From an uncultured Kordiimonas sp. (GTDB lineage: Bacteria > Pseudomonadota > Alphaproteobacteria > Sphingomonadales > Kordiimonadaceae), in assembly GCA_947500295.1 (NCBI GenBank), contig CANMRM010000006.1, positions 62,001 to 126,000 on the forward strand: a DNA stretch of 64,000 nt, written 5' to 3'. A program made the translations under genes and the position numbers. Positions 44,301-51,930 of this stretch are shown here, in pieces; positions within the stretch are counted from its first letter, which is position 1, and every line of letters begins with the position of its first letter. The notes under the pieces were generated by a model. It was not told where the DNA came from. It did not search any database and was given only the letters and a program-made list of their open reading frames with translations.

Positions 44301-44537
44301 GGTATCACCTTTAGAGGCGATAAAATCGTAAATATTCTGGGCTTGGCCAATACTTATGTTGCCAGCACAAGAGATGCTCCCAATGAGGCAGCTCTGGCTC
44401 AAGTGGACGTGGCGCGGTCTGCCGTGACAGAAGCGGTTGAAGACGTGAACCGCTTGATCCGAGAAGACCTGGCGTATCTGAACAAGGCAGCAAAGGATGC
44501 CGGTATCGGCCTGTTTAACCAAGCAGCCGTGCAATAA
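41304..44537 (+). CDS. secreted BNR/VPS10-like beta-propeller protein 2 of 3
   Basis: The 1077-aa paralogue has a GTG start (GGGAGAGG four bases upstream), a signal peptide ending near GAQA and the same order of parts: about eleven BNR repeats such as KSLDGGKTW, KTIDGGETW and MSIDGGKTF to residue ~730, a charged insert, a FlgD-like Ig domain (NRVMWNMREDG) and a C-terminal helical region. A feature not in copy 1 is a pair of Cys-containing segments, ECASIGA and GCGM in the first propeller plus IACCAP further on. The shared layout but modest identity shows an old duplication. Function is not known. Confidence 0.88.
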   Translation: MKNIFKTMTCAAALMLGSAGAQADIESDLLAGMKARVVGPAAMSGRVAAIDAVASDPNHIVVGAATGGVWISSNGGLNWTPVFDEQECASIGAVAINQSNPDVIWVGTGEGNTRNSTSIGCGMFKSLDGGKTWNKIGLENSERINRIALHPTDPNVAYAAVLGALWGDSEERGLYKTIDGGETWTRLLYANESTGATDVQMDPSNPNKLFASMWQFRRWPYFFKSGGEGSGLFVSHDAGETWEQLTQEDGLPEGELGRSAFTISRSNPNRVYALIEAEKSVLSRSDDGGRTWSTINSDFDINDRPFYYNDIAVDPKNPDRVYRIGSRVKMSIDGGKTFDFIDAIACCAPTNTIHIDNHAWWINPADPRHMIDGNDGGIAITRDGGDTWRFVENLPLAQFYHIAVDNDLPYNIYGGLQDNGAWRGPSEVFENGGIRNLHWQEVAFGDGFDTIPHPNNSREGISMSQGGFLVDWNLDTGERRLVRPKGPEDGTELRFNWNAGFAQSSFDVNTIFYGSQFVHKSTDRGKTWQIISGDMTTNNPDFQTFKESGGITPDVTAAENYTTITAINPSPLDANVIWVGTDDGRVHVTRDGGATWTSVEDNIRRGPDRGWIPMIEPSRFDPSVAFITVDDHRRGDHKPYVYRMENYGQRWRPLTSDDLSGYALSIRQDHVDENLLFLGTEFGLFFSTNAGRDWTKWTEGVPTVSVMDMAIHQGENDLVLGTHGRSAFVIDDYSALRGLDEATLGEDVKILSLADGMQYQANQTPGTRFPGNGEFRAVNEPFGVMITFVASGDDLPHPDAAKEKARQVAMRAAAADGGENADEKKGPGKKVTIKVADASGQTIRTFKADAHKGINRVMWNMREDGIRQAPPARPRPDDTLPAGLEVLPGTYSVTVEYGENSDSGSVDVIADPRSTFSLEAQAANYQMRKELLGLNQQIQSALTNVMEAVRDVDTLMALIKSATPSDDKDAYKDLSKQAGDVKKAFEEMEKRFRSPRGTRGITFRGDKIVNILGLANTYVASTRDAPNEAALAQVDVARSAVTEAVEDVNRLIREDLAYLNKAAKDAGIGLFNQAAVQ

Positions 44538-44545
44538 AAATGCTG

Positions 44546-44575
44546 GCCGCAGCTCACAGGGCTGCGGCATTTTAT
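44546..44575 (+). terminator. intrinsic terminator after BNR protein 2
   Basis: GCCGCAGC-TCACAGG-GCTGCGGC is an 8-bp GC-rich stem followed by ATTTTATT, eight bases after the stop codon. Confidence 0.85.
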
Positions 44576-44597
44576 TACCGAATTCAGGGGACAAGAC

Positions 44598-47500
44598 ATG
44601 ATACGAAGCGCGAGCAAAAACGCTCTTAAGGTCGGATTGCTGGGATTGACGATTTTGAGTGGTGCGCTGGCCACACCGATATTAGCCCAGGACAATCCTT
44701 TTGCCGGGCTAAAGTTCAGGAACATTGGTCCAGCTCTTACGTCAGGCCGCATTTCCGACTTTGCCTTTCACAAGGGGGGCTCGCACTCCTATTTTGTGGC
44801 AACGGCCTCAGGCAACCTCTGGAAAACGGACAACAACGGCACGACGTGGCAGGCCTTGTTTGAAAATGAAGGCTCTTATGCCATCGGTGTTGTGGAAATT
44901 GACCCCGGTAATTCAAACACCGTTTGGGTAGGTACTGGCGAAAACAATGCACAACGCTCAGTGGCCAACGGTGATGGTGTCTACAAGTCTATCGATGGCG
45001 GTAAAACATGGAAAAATATGGGCCTGCAGGACAGCGGCCACATCAGCCAGATATGGATTAATCCTGAAGACAGCGACACGGTCCTCGTGGCCGCACAAGG
45101 ACCACTATGGAACGAGGGCGGAGATCGGGGTCTCTATAAAACTACTGATGGCGGCGAAACCTGGACTCGAATTCTGGAAATCGATGAGCATACCGGCGTG
45201 AACGAGTTTGTGGTCGACCCGAGGGATTTTGATAATATCGTGGTTTCAACCTACCAGCGTCGACGCCATGTCTGGGTGTTGATCAATGGCGGACCGGGCA
45301 GTGGTGTTCGCCGGACCACGGACGGTGGTGCCTCCTGGACTGAGGTCAAGTCCGGTTTGCCAAGCAAGGATGACATGGGTCGAATTGGCCTCGCGATGGC
45401 ACCCTCAGCGCCAGATACACTTTACGCAATAGTAGAGGCCAGTGACGCCGAACGCGGCGTCTACCGGTCTGATAATTTTGGCATTTCCTGGCGCAAGCAG
45501 TCTGCGCATATGACAACCAGTCCTCAATACTACAATGAAATTGTTGTCGATCCCAAAAATCCGGACAGGCTCTATTCGCTTGATACATTCAGTCGGGTGT
45601 CCCACGACGCCGGCAAGACTTGGGCGCCCATGTCAAACCGCTTTCGTCATGTTGACGATCATGCTCTTTGGATTGACCCGGCAAACAGCAGTCACCTGTT
45701 TATTGGCGGTGATGGCGGCGTTTACGAAAGTTGGGATATGGGCGCGACCTGGCGCCATGTCCGCAACCTGCCGATCACGCAGTTCTATCGTATTCAGCCC
45801 GACAATGCAGAGCCATTCTACAATGTTTGTGGTGGCACGCAGGACAATAACTCCTTGTGCGCACCGTCCCGTACACAGGATATGCACGGTATTGGCAATG
45901 AAGACTGGACAATCCTGATAGGTGGGGACGGGTACGAACCGCAGATCGACCCGCGCGACCCGAATATCATTTACACGCAATATCAGTATGGCGGATTAGC
46001 ACGCTATGATCGCCGGACAGCAGAGCGGATATACATAACGCCGCAGCCAGCGTCCGGTGAAAACGCACCAAAATGGAACTGGAATACTCCGCTATTGATC
46101 AGCCCTCACAATCCGGACCGGGTCTATTATGCGGCGGAACGTGTCTATATGTCCGATGATCGTGGTAGTAATTGGCGAGCCATAAGCCCCGACCTCACCC
46201 GGCAGATCGACCGAAACACGCTCGATGTAATGGGCCGCGTCTGGAGTGTGGACGCCATCGCGAAAAATGACAGCACGTCAAGATATGGCAGCATCATTGG
46301 TTTCAGTGAAAGCTCGATTGTACCCAATCTCTTGTATGTTGGCACGGACGACGGTGTGATCAGCGTTTCAGATGACGGCGGGGAAAACTGGCGTTCAACA
46401 GACAGTTTCCGGGATGTGCCTGACATGTCCCTGATTGAAGACGTACAGGCGTCCATGCATGACGAAAATACCGCCTACGCTGTTGTCGACAATCACAAGC
46501 GCGGCGACTTCAAGCCCTATGTTCTGAAGTCAACCAACAAGGGACGCAGCTGGCGATTGATCAGTGGTGATCTGCCTGAACGTGGCACAGTGCACACCAT
46601 TGTTGAGGACCACCAAGATCCTAACCTGTTGTTTGTAGGCACCGAATATGGCGTCTTTTTCACACAGGATGGCGGCCAAAACTGGCACCAGATGAAGTCA
46701 GGCCTGCCAACAATTGCAGTTCGTGACCTTGAAATTCAGCGCCGCGAAAATGACCTTGTCGTCGGCACCTTCGGGCGTGGAATCTATATTTTGGATGACT
46801 ACAGTCCGCTGCGTGCGTCAGCTGATTCTGTCTCGGGCGCGCGTGCCACGCTTTTCCCTGTGAAAGACACATGGCTTTATATTGAAAGTGATCAGTATGG
46901 CAATGAGCTGAAAGGCAGCCAGGGTGACGAGTATTTCACCACTGAGAATCCGCCATTTGGCGCGGTGTTTAGCTACTATTTGAACGAAAGCTACGACACC
47001 AGATCTCAGACGCGCCGTAAGGCTGAGAGAGAGGTCGAAAAAGAGGGAGGCGACACGCCGTATCCAAGTTGGGATGCCCTTCGAGAAGAAGACAATGAAG
47101 AGGCCCCCCAGGTTATTGCGACCGTAACCGACGCTGCAGGCACCGTGATACGCCGCATGACAGTGCCTAAAACCAAAGGCTTGCACAGGGTTGCGTGGGA
47201 CTTGCGACTTGATGCCCCCAACCGGGTGCAGCTGCGTTCAGCAGCAGGTTACCAGCCGCCGTGGGTTCGAGCACCATTCGGGCCGCTCGCCTTGCCTGGT
47301 GAATACGAGGTCTCCTTGTCTGTTCGGCAGGATGGTCAACTTACACCGCTATCTGCACCTCAGTCGTTCACCGTGAAGGTGTTGGATAACAGTCCCGAGA
47401 TCACCTCTGATCGGGCCGCTCTGTTTGAGTTCCAGAACAAAACCGCGGAACTTCGCCGCGCCCTGGATGGTGCCAATGGACTGATGAGTGAAATGCAGCG

Positions 47501-47882
47501 CCGGATCGATCATCTGCAAGCAGCGCTGCTGCGCACTGAAACTGCAGCGGAGAGTGACAAGCAAGACCTGATTGCGATCGCCAACGACCTGAGGAATGTG
47601 CGGGTCAGGATGTCTGGAGACCGGACAATTGCCTCCCGTAACGAACCTGTTCCTATGTCAATTTCCGGTCGGGTTGCCTCAATCATTTTCGGTCATTGGC
47701 GTGCGCAAGCGGCGCCCACGGGCGTTCATATGGGGGCCTATGACGTTGCTGCACGGGAGTTTGACGAGGCGCTTACGAGCCTACGCTCGATTGATCAGAG
47801 ATTGGGGGCGTTTGAAGACCGAATGGAGGCCATGGGTGCACCGTGGACGCCGGGCAGGGTCCCAAACTGGCGACCTGAGTAG
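44598..47882 (+). CDS. secreted BNR/VPS10-like beta-propeller protein 3 of 3
   Basis: The 1094-aa paralogue has a signal peptide (ending near ATPILAQ) and about eleven BNR repeats (KSIDGGKTW, KTTDGGETW, RTTDGGASW, VSHDAGKTW, FTQDGGQNW) to residue ~740. A charged region (KAEREVEKEGGDTPYP), a FlgD-like Ig domain (HRVAWDLRLDAP) and a C-terminal helical segment follow. Start ATG is preceded by AGGGGA. As in the other two copies, no hydrolase triad or sialidase Arg triad could be identified. All three are probably secreted or periplasmic and may work together or as alternatives for different ligands. Confidence 0.88.
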   Translation: MIRSASKNALKVGLLGLTILSGALATPILAQDNPFAGLKFRNIGPALTSGRISDFAFHKGGSHSYFVATASGNLWKTDNNGTTWQALFENEGSYAIGVVEIDPGNSNTVWVGTGENNAQRSVANGDGVYKSIDGGKTWKNMGLQDSGHISQIWINPEDSDTVLVAAQGPLWNEGGDRGLYKTTDGGETWTRILEIDEHTGVNEFVVDPRDFDNIVVSTYQRRRHVWVLINGGPGSGVRRTTDGGASWTEVKSGLPSKDDMGRIGLAMAPSAPDTLYAIVEASDAERGVYRSDNFGISWRKQSAHMTTSPQYYNEIVVDPKNPDRLYSLDTFSRVSHDAGKTWAPMSNRFRHVDDHALWIDPANSSHLFIGGDGGVYESWDMGATWRHVRNLPITQFYRIQPDNAEPFYNVCGGTQDNNSLCAPSRTQDMHGIGNEDWTILIGGDGYEPQIDPRDPNIIYTQYQYGGLARYDRRTAERIYITPQPASGENAPKWNWNTPLLISPHNPDRVYYAAERVYMSDDRGSNWRAISPDLTRQIDRNTLDVMGRVWSVDAIAKNDSTSRYGSIIGFSESSIVPNLLYVGTDDGVISVSDDGGENWRSTDSFRDVPDMSLIEDVQASMHDENTAYAVVDNHKRGDFKPYVLKSTNKGRSWRLISGDLPERGTVHTIVEDHQDPNLLFVGTEYGVFFTQDGGQNWHQMKSGLPTIAVRDLEIQRRENDLVVGTFGRGIYILDDYSPLRASADSVSGARATLFPVKDTWLYIESDQYGNELKGSQGDEYFTTENPPFGAVFSYYLNESYDTRSQTRRKAEREVEKEGGDTPYPSWDALREEDNEEAPQVIATVTDAAGTVIRRMTVPKTKGLHRVAWDLRLDAPNRVQLRSAAGYQPPWVRAPFGPLALPGEYEVSLSVRQDGQLTPLSAPQSFTVKVLDNSPEITSDRAALFEFQNKTAELRRALDGANGLMSEMQRRIDHLQAALLRTETAAESDKQDLIAIANDLRNVRVRMSGDRTIASRNEPVPMSISGRVASIIFGHWRAQAAPTGVHMGAYDVAAREFDEALTSLRSIDQRLGAFEDRMEAMGAPWTPGRVPNWRPE

Positions 47883-47905
47883 GCGCTTAAGAAACAGGCA
47901 TTAAA

Positions 47906-47928
47906 GGAGCCCCAGGGCTCCTTTTTTT
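47906..47928. terminator. intrinsic terminator after BNR protein 3
   Basis: GGAGCC-CCAG-GGCTCC flanked by AAA and followed by TTTTTTT is a classic terminator, 23 bp after the stop. On the opposite strand it overlaps the end of the convergent LysR gene, whose mRNA would also fold there, but without an equally long T-run. Confidence 0.9.
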
Positions 47929-48796
47929 AGCCACCTCGAAACATTTTTGCGAGCTCGGGAGCTTTGCTGAAGATAAATTCACGGAACACTCTCAATCTTG
48001 CAGTATCTTTTAAATCCCGATGTGTAAGCACCCAGAAGTCATGAGAGGGAACTGGCGTGGTTAGCCGCACAAAGTCCGGGTCCTTGTCCATCACGGCACA
48101 AGGAAGCCTTCCAATGCCCATTTGTTGCCTAACTGCCTCTTTTTGAATGAGAGGGTTGTTGAAATGCCCTGCCATTTTCAGGTGGGGGTACGGTGACGAT
48201 TTAATCCATGCTGGTGCATCTTCCGGCTCCCCCCAACCAACCCATTTCGCATCGCTGGCAGGATTGTTTACATCAAATTTCTCAGCATAATCTCTGTGCG
48301 CGTATATGGCCTGATGAGCGTTGGCTATGCGGCGGCCTATTAAATGTTCAGGTGGTTCATTGGTGAACCGGAATGCAATGTCTGCTTCTCGGCGGTTGAG
48401 GTCAAATATCTCAATCGAATCATCAATTCGAACCGTTATCTCAGGGTAAAGGCGCTGGAACTCGGCGATGTAGGGCATCACGATTTCGACGGCAACAACA
48501 TCCGGCATCGTGACGCAGATTGCTCCTTCAAGTTCAGTGTCTCGGCCCAGAACCTTGAGGCTATATGCGTCAACCTTGTCTCTAAGTTCATGAGATATAG
48601 GCAGTAAGTCACGGCCAGCGGGCGTGAGTTTGTAGCCTTCCGGCATGCGGTCAAAGAGACGGGCACCAAGCTTTTTTTCCAGCGTCTCGATACGCCTTGA
48701 CACAGTGCTGTGGCTTACCCGCAGGTTCTTTGCGGCCGTCCGCATGGACGGCGCTTCAGCAACCGCGAGAAATATTTTTAAGTCATCCCAATTCAT
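47927..48796 (-). CDS. LysR-family regulator
   Basis: The product (about 289 aa) begins MNWDDLKIFLAVAEAPSMRT, a standard LysR helix-turn-helix, with the second helix in SHSTVSRRIETLEKKLGARL. The co-inducer domain (about 90-285) belongs to the group that acts as local repressor or activator of small stress and redox genes. ATG 48796 is chosen. A GTG at 48814 is in frame, but a 16-bp palindrome (48800-48815) covers it, which suits an operator better than coding DNA. It is divergent from the MAPEG gene, its most likely target. Confidence 0.9.
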   Translation of the reverse strand: MNWDDLKIFLAVAEAPSMRTAAKNLRVSHSTVSRRIETLEKKLGARLFDRMPEGYKLTPAGRDLLPISHELRDKVDAYSLKVLGRDTELEGAICVTMPDVVAVEIVMPYIAEFQRLYPEITVRIDDSIEIFDLNRREADIAFRFTNEPPEHLIGRRIANAHQAIYAHRDYAEKFDVNNPASDAKWVGWGEPEDAPAWIKSSPYPHLKMAGHFNNPLIQKEAVRQQMGIGRLPCAVMDKDPDFVRLTTPVPSHDFWVLTHRDLKDTARLRVFREFIFSKAPELAKMFRGG

Positions 48797-48799
48797 AAT

Positions 48800-48815
48800 G
48801 GTGCATATATGCACC
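48800..48815. promoter_or_regulatory. 16-bp perfect palindrome GGTGCATATATGCACC at lysR start
   Basis: This dyad without spacer ends 3 bp before the lysR ATG and lies about 105 bp upstream of the MAPEG start. Position and symmetry suggest an operator by which the LysR protein (or another dimeric regulator) controls both genes; binding here would also block lysR translation initiation DNA. Confidence 0.55.
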
Positions 48816-48920
48816 GGAGGGGTCGATTTTCAATATCTTTTGAACAGACGGAGCGATCACATCTATGAGAGCGGCAAACCTGTCTATGGATGCCGACGAT
48901 CTTATAATAGGGGAACGAAA

Positions 48921-49319
48921 ATGACACTACCTTTAACTGCAGCCCTGTTGGCTGCTGTGCTTGCTTTGCTACAGGTTTTCTTGATGGTAACGGTGGGAAA
49001 CATGCGCCGGGCTGAGTCGATCTCACTGGGCGATGGAGGCAACGAAGAATTGCTGCGTCTCACGCGACGACATGGAAACCTGATCGAAAACGCGCCCATG
49101 TTTCTCATTTTGTTGTCATTGCTGGAGATGACTGGCGGTTCCGCTGTTGTGGTAACTGCATTGGCGGGCACATTCCTGATCGCGCGGCTGTCTCATGCTT
49201 TCGCGCTGTCAACCGCATCATCACCTTTAGTGTTCCGGGTGCTGGGTGCGCTCGGGACAGTCCTGAGTTTGCTTGGTGGTGCCGGGTTTCTGATTTATCA
49301 GGTAACCAGGCTGATGTAA
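48921..49319 (+). CDS. MAPEG-family membrane protein
   Basis: The product is about 132 aa with four hydrophobic helices (roughly 5-27, 55-72, 75-98, 107-130). The family-typical segment RHGNLIENAPMFLILLSLLE is present, where Arg/His/Asn/Glu contribute to glutathione binding and catalysis. MAPEG proteins include microsomal glutathione transferases and peroxidases that detoxify electrophiles and lipid peroxides at the membrane. GGGGA precedes the ATG by 7 bases. It is divergent from a LysR gene and followed by a peroxiredoxin, consistent with oxidative defence. Bacterial members are largely uncharacterised. Confidence 0.92.
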   Translation: MTLPLTAALLAAVLALLQVFLMVTVGNMRRAESISLGDGGNEELLRLTRRHGNLIENAPMFLILLSLLEMTGGSAVVVTALAGTFLIARLSHAFALSTASSPLVFRVLGALGTVLSLLGGAGFLIYQVTRLM

Positions 49320-49372
49320 TTTCCAACAATAACCATCACGTTAAAGAGGCTGGTTCATCTGCAATCACCTCT

Positions 49373-49391
49373 TTATCGATTTGATCGATAA
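49373..49391. promoter_or_regulatory. palindrome TTATCGAT-TTG-ATCGATAA upstream of peroxiredoxin
   Basis: A perfect 8-bp inverted repeat with 3-base spacer lies 79 bp before the peroxiredoxin start. Length and spacing suit a dimeric regulator such as a LysR protein. It does not match the OxyR consensus well. No T-run follows, so terminator use for the MAPEG gene is less likely. Confidence 0.45.
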
Positions 49392-49470
49392 GTTGACCGA
49401 AAATAATCAATTTTAACTCAACACAAAGCGCGGTTACAGTCTTGTCAAATCTGATCGACAGGAGACAACG

Positions 49471-49998
49471 ATGATTTCGAGCATACCTAATACAATTTTT
49501 AAAACCCGTGTGCGGAACGACGCCCTTGAAGGCCCAAACCCGTTTGAATGGAAAGACCTGAGCACTGACGAGATTTTCAAAGGAAAGAAAGTGGTGGTTT
49601 TTTCCCTGCCAGGTGCATTCACTCCGACGTGTTCGACCAGTCACTTGCCCAGATATGAAGAACTCTATGAAGAATTCAAGGCGCTTGGAATTGACCAGAT
49701 TGTTTGCGTGTCTGTGAATGATGCCTTTGTGATGTTCCAGTGGGGCAAGTCGCAGGGTGCTGAAAACGTATTCCTTCTGCCGGACGGCAGCGGTGAATTT
49801 ACTCGCAAGATGGGCATGCTGGTCAACAAGGACAATTTGGGCTTCGGTATGCGCAGTTGGCGCTATTCCATGTTTGTGGATGATGGCGACGTTAAACAAA
49901 TGTTTGTCGAGCCTGGTTTTTCAGACAACTGCCCAACTGATCCATTTGAAGTTTCCGACGCGGATACCATGCTGGATTATCTCAAATCGCAGGCTTAG
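49471..49998 (+). CDS. peroxiredoxin, Prx5-type
   Basis: The 175-aa thioredoxin-fold protein has peroxidatic Cys54 in [10 protein letters not shown], the Prx5 signature with Thr51. The later motif [20 protein letters not shown] is typical for the Prx5/hybrid-Prx group, and [17 protein letters not shown] resembles the terminus of proteobacterial homologues. It reduces hydrogen peroxide and alkyl peroxides, usually with glutathione/glutaredoxin. No glutaredoxin domain is fused. A strong GACAGGAGA ribosome site precedes the ATG. Together with MAPEG it forms a small redox group; a palindrome at 49373 may regulate it. Confidence 0.95.
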   Translation: MISSIPNTIFKTRVRNDALEGPNPFEWKDLSTDEIFKGKKVVVFSLPGAFTPTCSTSHLPRYEELYEEFKALGIDQIVCVSVNDAFVMFQWGKSQGAENVFLLPDGSGEFTRKMGMLVNKDNLGFGMRSWRYSMFVDDGDVKQMFVEPGFSDNCPTDPFEVSDADTMLDYLKSQA

Positions 49999-50044
49999 TG
50001 GCGTCAAAAAAACTGGTCAGGAACTGGCCCAAGGGCCGGTTCCT

Positions 50045-50500
50045 TTATTCGAGCGGGAGCTGGAAATCTCGTTTGACGGTACCGTAGGTGATATGGGATT
50101 CGATCGAGGCAATACCCGGTATTGTGTGCAGTTTGCCTTTTACGAAAGTCTCATAGTCAGCAAGACTTTTGCCAACGATATGCAACAAATAGTCGGCAGA
50201 CCCAGCCATAAGAAAGCACTCCAAAATCATATCCAGATTTCTGACGTGGCTTTCAAACGTTTGCACCGTTGCTTCATCGTGGCGCTGTAGCCTGATCATG
50301 GCAAATACGCTGATCGGCCAACCACACTTATTATGATCGACCACTGCCGTATACGCCTGGAGCGTGCCGTCCCTTTCCAGTTTGCGGACCCGACGCAGGC
50401 ACGGCGACGGAGAAAGATTGACTGCAGCGGCGAGGTCATTATTGGTAATTCGGCCATCTTTTTGCAGTTCTTGGATAATTTTTCGATCAATACTGTCCAT
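50045..50500 (-). CDS. Lrp/AsnC-family regulator
   Basis: The 151-aa product has an AsnC-type helix-turn-helix (residues 1-60: DRKIIQELQKDGRITNNDLA, then SPSPCLRRVRKLERDG) and a C-terminal RAM ligand-binding domain with LMAGSADYLLHIVG. It is divergent from the methionine gamma-lyase gene with 140 bp between, the same arrangement as mdeR/mdeA in Pseudomonas putida, where the Lrp-type MdeR activates mdeA. It is therefore probably the dedicated regulator of methionine breakdown. Confidence 0.93.
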   Translation of the reverse strand: MDSIDRKIIQELQKDGRITNNDLAAAVNLSPSPCLRRVRKLERDGTLQAYTAVVDHNKCGWPISVFAMIRLQRHDEATVQTFESHVRNLDMILECFLMAGSADYLLHIVGKSLADYETFVKGKLHTIPGIASIESHITYGTVKRDFQLPLE

Positions 50501-50513
50501 TTATCCCTCAAAA

Positions 50514-50530
50514 TTGGCAATAGTTGCCAA
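50514..50530. promoter_or_regulatory. palindrome TTGGCAA-TAG-TTGCCAA, candidate Lrp operator
   Basis: A perfect 7-bp inverted repeat lies in the divergent lrp/mgl interval, 13 bp upstream of the regulator's start. Lrp-family dimers commonly bind such short dyads, so this fits autoregulation and control of the lyase gene. Confidence 0.5.
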
Positions 50531-50640
50531 ATTATTGTCTTTTCAGGACTGCAAAGGCAAGCAAATTGCGCCCGATATTTGTTACAATTGTTACTATTGG
50601 GGCGGAAGGGATACACATCGCACAAGGGAGAAGGCTGGAC

Positions 50641-51912
50641 ATGAGTAAAAGTGGTACACTGGATAGAGCCAAGGGGTTTGCAACACGTGCTATTCATCAG
50701 GGCCACAGGGCAGCTGATCATCATGGTGCCTTGAACCCTCCAGTTTATATGTCATCCACTTTCGCATTTGAGACGGCGGAACAGGGCGGCGAAATTTTTG
50801 CCGGAGAGCGCGACGGGTATTTTTATACACGGATCGGCAATCCCACTCTTGGTTTGCTGGAAACGCGCCTGGCTGACCTTGAGGGAGGCGAGGCAGCTGT
50901 GGCGGCCTCTTCGGGAATGGGAGCGATCTGTTCGGCAATTTGGTCTCTGGTTGAACCCGGTGACGAGATTATTACCGATGGTACGCTTTACGGTTGCACA
51001 TTCTCTTTCTTTCGCGAGTCCCTGCAAAAATTCGGAATCAAGATCACTCATGTCGACTTGACCCACCCCTCAAAACTACAAGCGGCAGTGTCCGAAAAGA
51101 CAAAAGTTGTCTATTTCGAAACACCTGCCAACCCAAACATGCGGATTGTCGATATCGAAGCAGTGGCTGTGATTGCACATACAGTGGATGCCACTGTTGT
51201 TGTCGACAACACCTACTGTACGCCCTATCTACAGCAGCCACTCGCGCTGGGGGCAGATCTGGTTGTGCATTCTGCAACCAAGTACCTGGGCGGACATGGC
51301 GACCTTGTCGCGGGAGCTGTTGTTGGGTCAGCAGACCTGATCCAGCATATAAGGCTCGTTGGCCTCAAGGATATGACGGGCGCGGTCCTGTCGGCGCAAG
51401 ATGCAAATCTGATCCTGCGGGGAATTAAGACGCTGGAACTGCGTATGGAACGCCACTGTGACAGTGCCGAGGTTGTCGCCGAGTTTCTGGAAAATCACCC
51501 CAAGGTGACAAAGGTTTATTACCCTGGCCTCGAGAGTTACGAAGGACATGCCGTCGCCAGGAAACAGATGAAGCGATTTGGTGGTATGATTCCATTTGAA
51601 ATTGAAGGTGGAGTCCATGCAGCCAAAAAATTGCTTAATGCGCTGGACCTCATAACACTTGCAGTCAGCTTGGGCGACGCGGAAACGTTGATACAACATC
51701 CAGCCAGCATGACCCATTCCACATACAGCCCTGAAGAGTTGGCCCAATATCATATTAGTGAAGGGCTGGTTAGGCTGTCAGTTGGCCTCGAGCAGGTTGA
51801 CGATATCGTCGCTGACCTGAAAATGGCGTTTGATGCAGCTTATGCAAACGAGCCCGTGACGCTACCGGCACGTGACAAACCTGAATTCGAACAAACGCCA
51901 ATGGCGAGCTGA
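50641..51912 (+). CDS. methionine gamma-lyase
   Basis: The 423-aa Cys/Met-metabolism PLP enzyme contains Y62 and R64 in FYTRIGNPT, Y117 and Cys119 in TLYGCTF, D189 in VVDNTYC and the PLP lysine K214 in HSATKYLGGHGD. The active-site Cys at the LYGC position is a hallmark of methionine gamma-lyase versus cystathionine lyases, and LVGLKDMTGAVLS and SLGDAETLIQHPASMTH closely follow that family. It would cleave L-methionine to methanethiol, ammonia and 2-oxobutyrate in the cytoplasm. ATG 50641 is preceded by GGAGAAGG. The divergent Lrp regulator supports the call. Confidence 0.94.
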   Translation: MSKSGTLDRAKGFATRAIHQGHRAADHHGALNPPVYMSSTFAFETAEQGGEIFAGERDGYFYTRIGNPTLGLLETRLADLEGGEAAVAASSGMGAICSAIWSLVEPGDEIITDGTLYGCTFSFFRESLQKFGIKITHVDLTHPSKLQAAVSEKTKVVYFETPANPNMRIVDIEAVAVIAHTVDATVVVDNTYCTPYLQQPLALGADLVVHSATKYLGGHGDLVAGAVVGSADLIQHIRLVGLKDMTGAVLSAQDANLILRGIKTLELRMERHCDSAEVVAEFLENHPKVTKVYYPGLESYEGHAVARKQMKRFGGMIPFEIEGGVHAAKKLLNALDLITLAVSLGDAETLIQHPASMTHSTYSPEELAQYHISEGLVRLSVGLEQVDDIVADLKMAFDAAYANEPVTLPARDKPEFEQTPMAS

Positions 51913-51930
51913 CTTACGGATGAAGCCACA

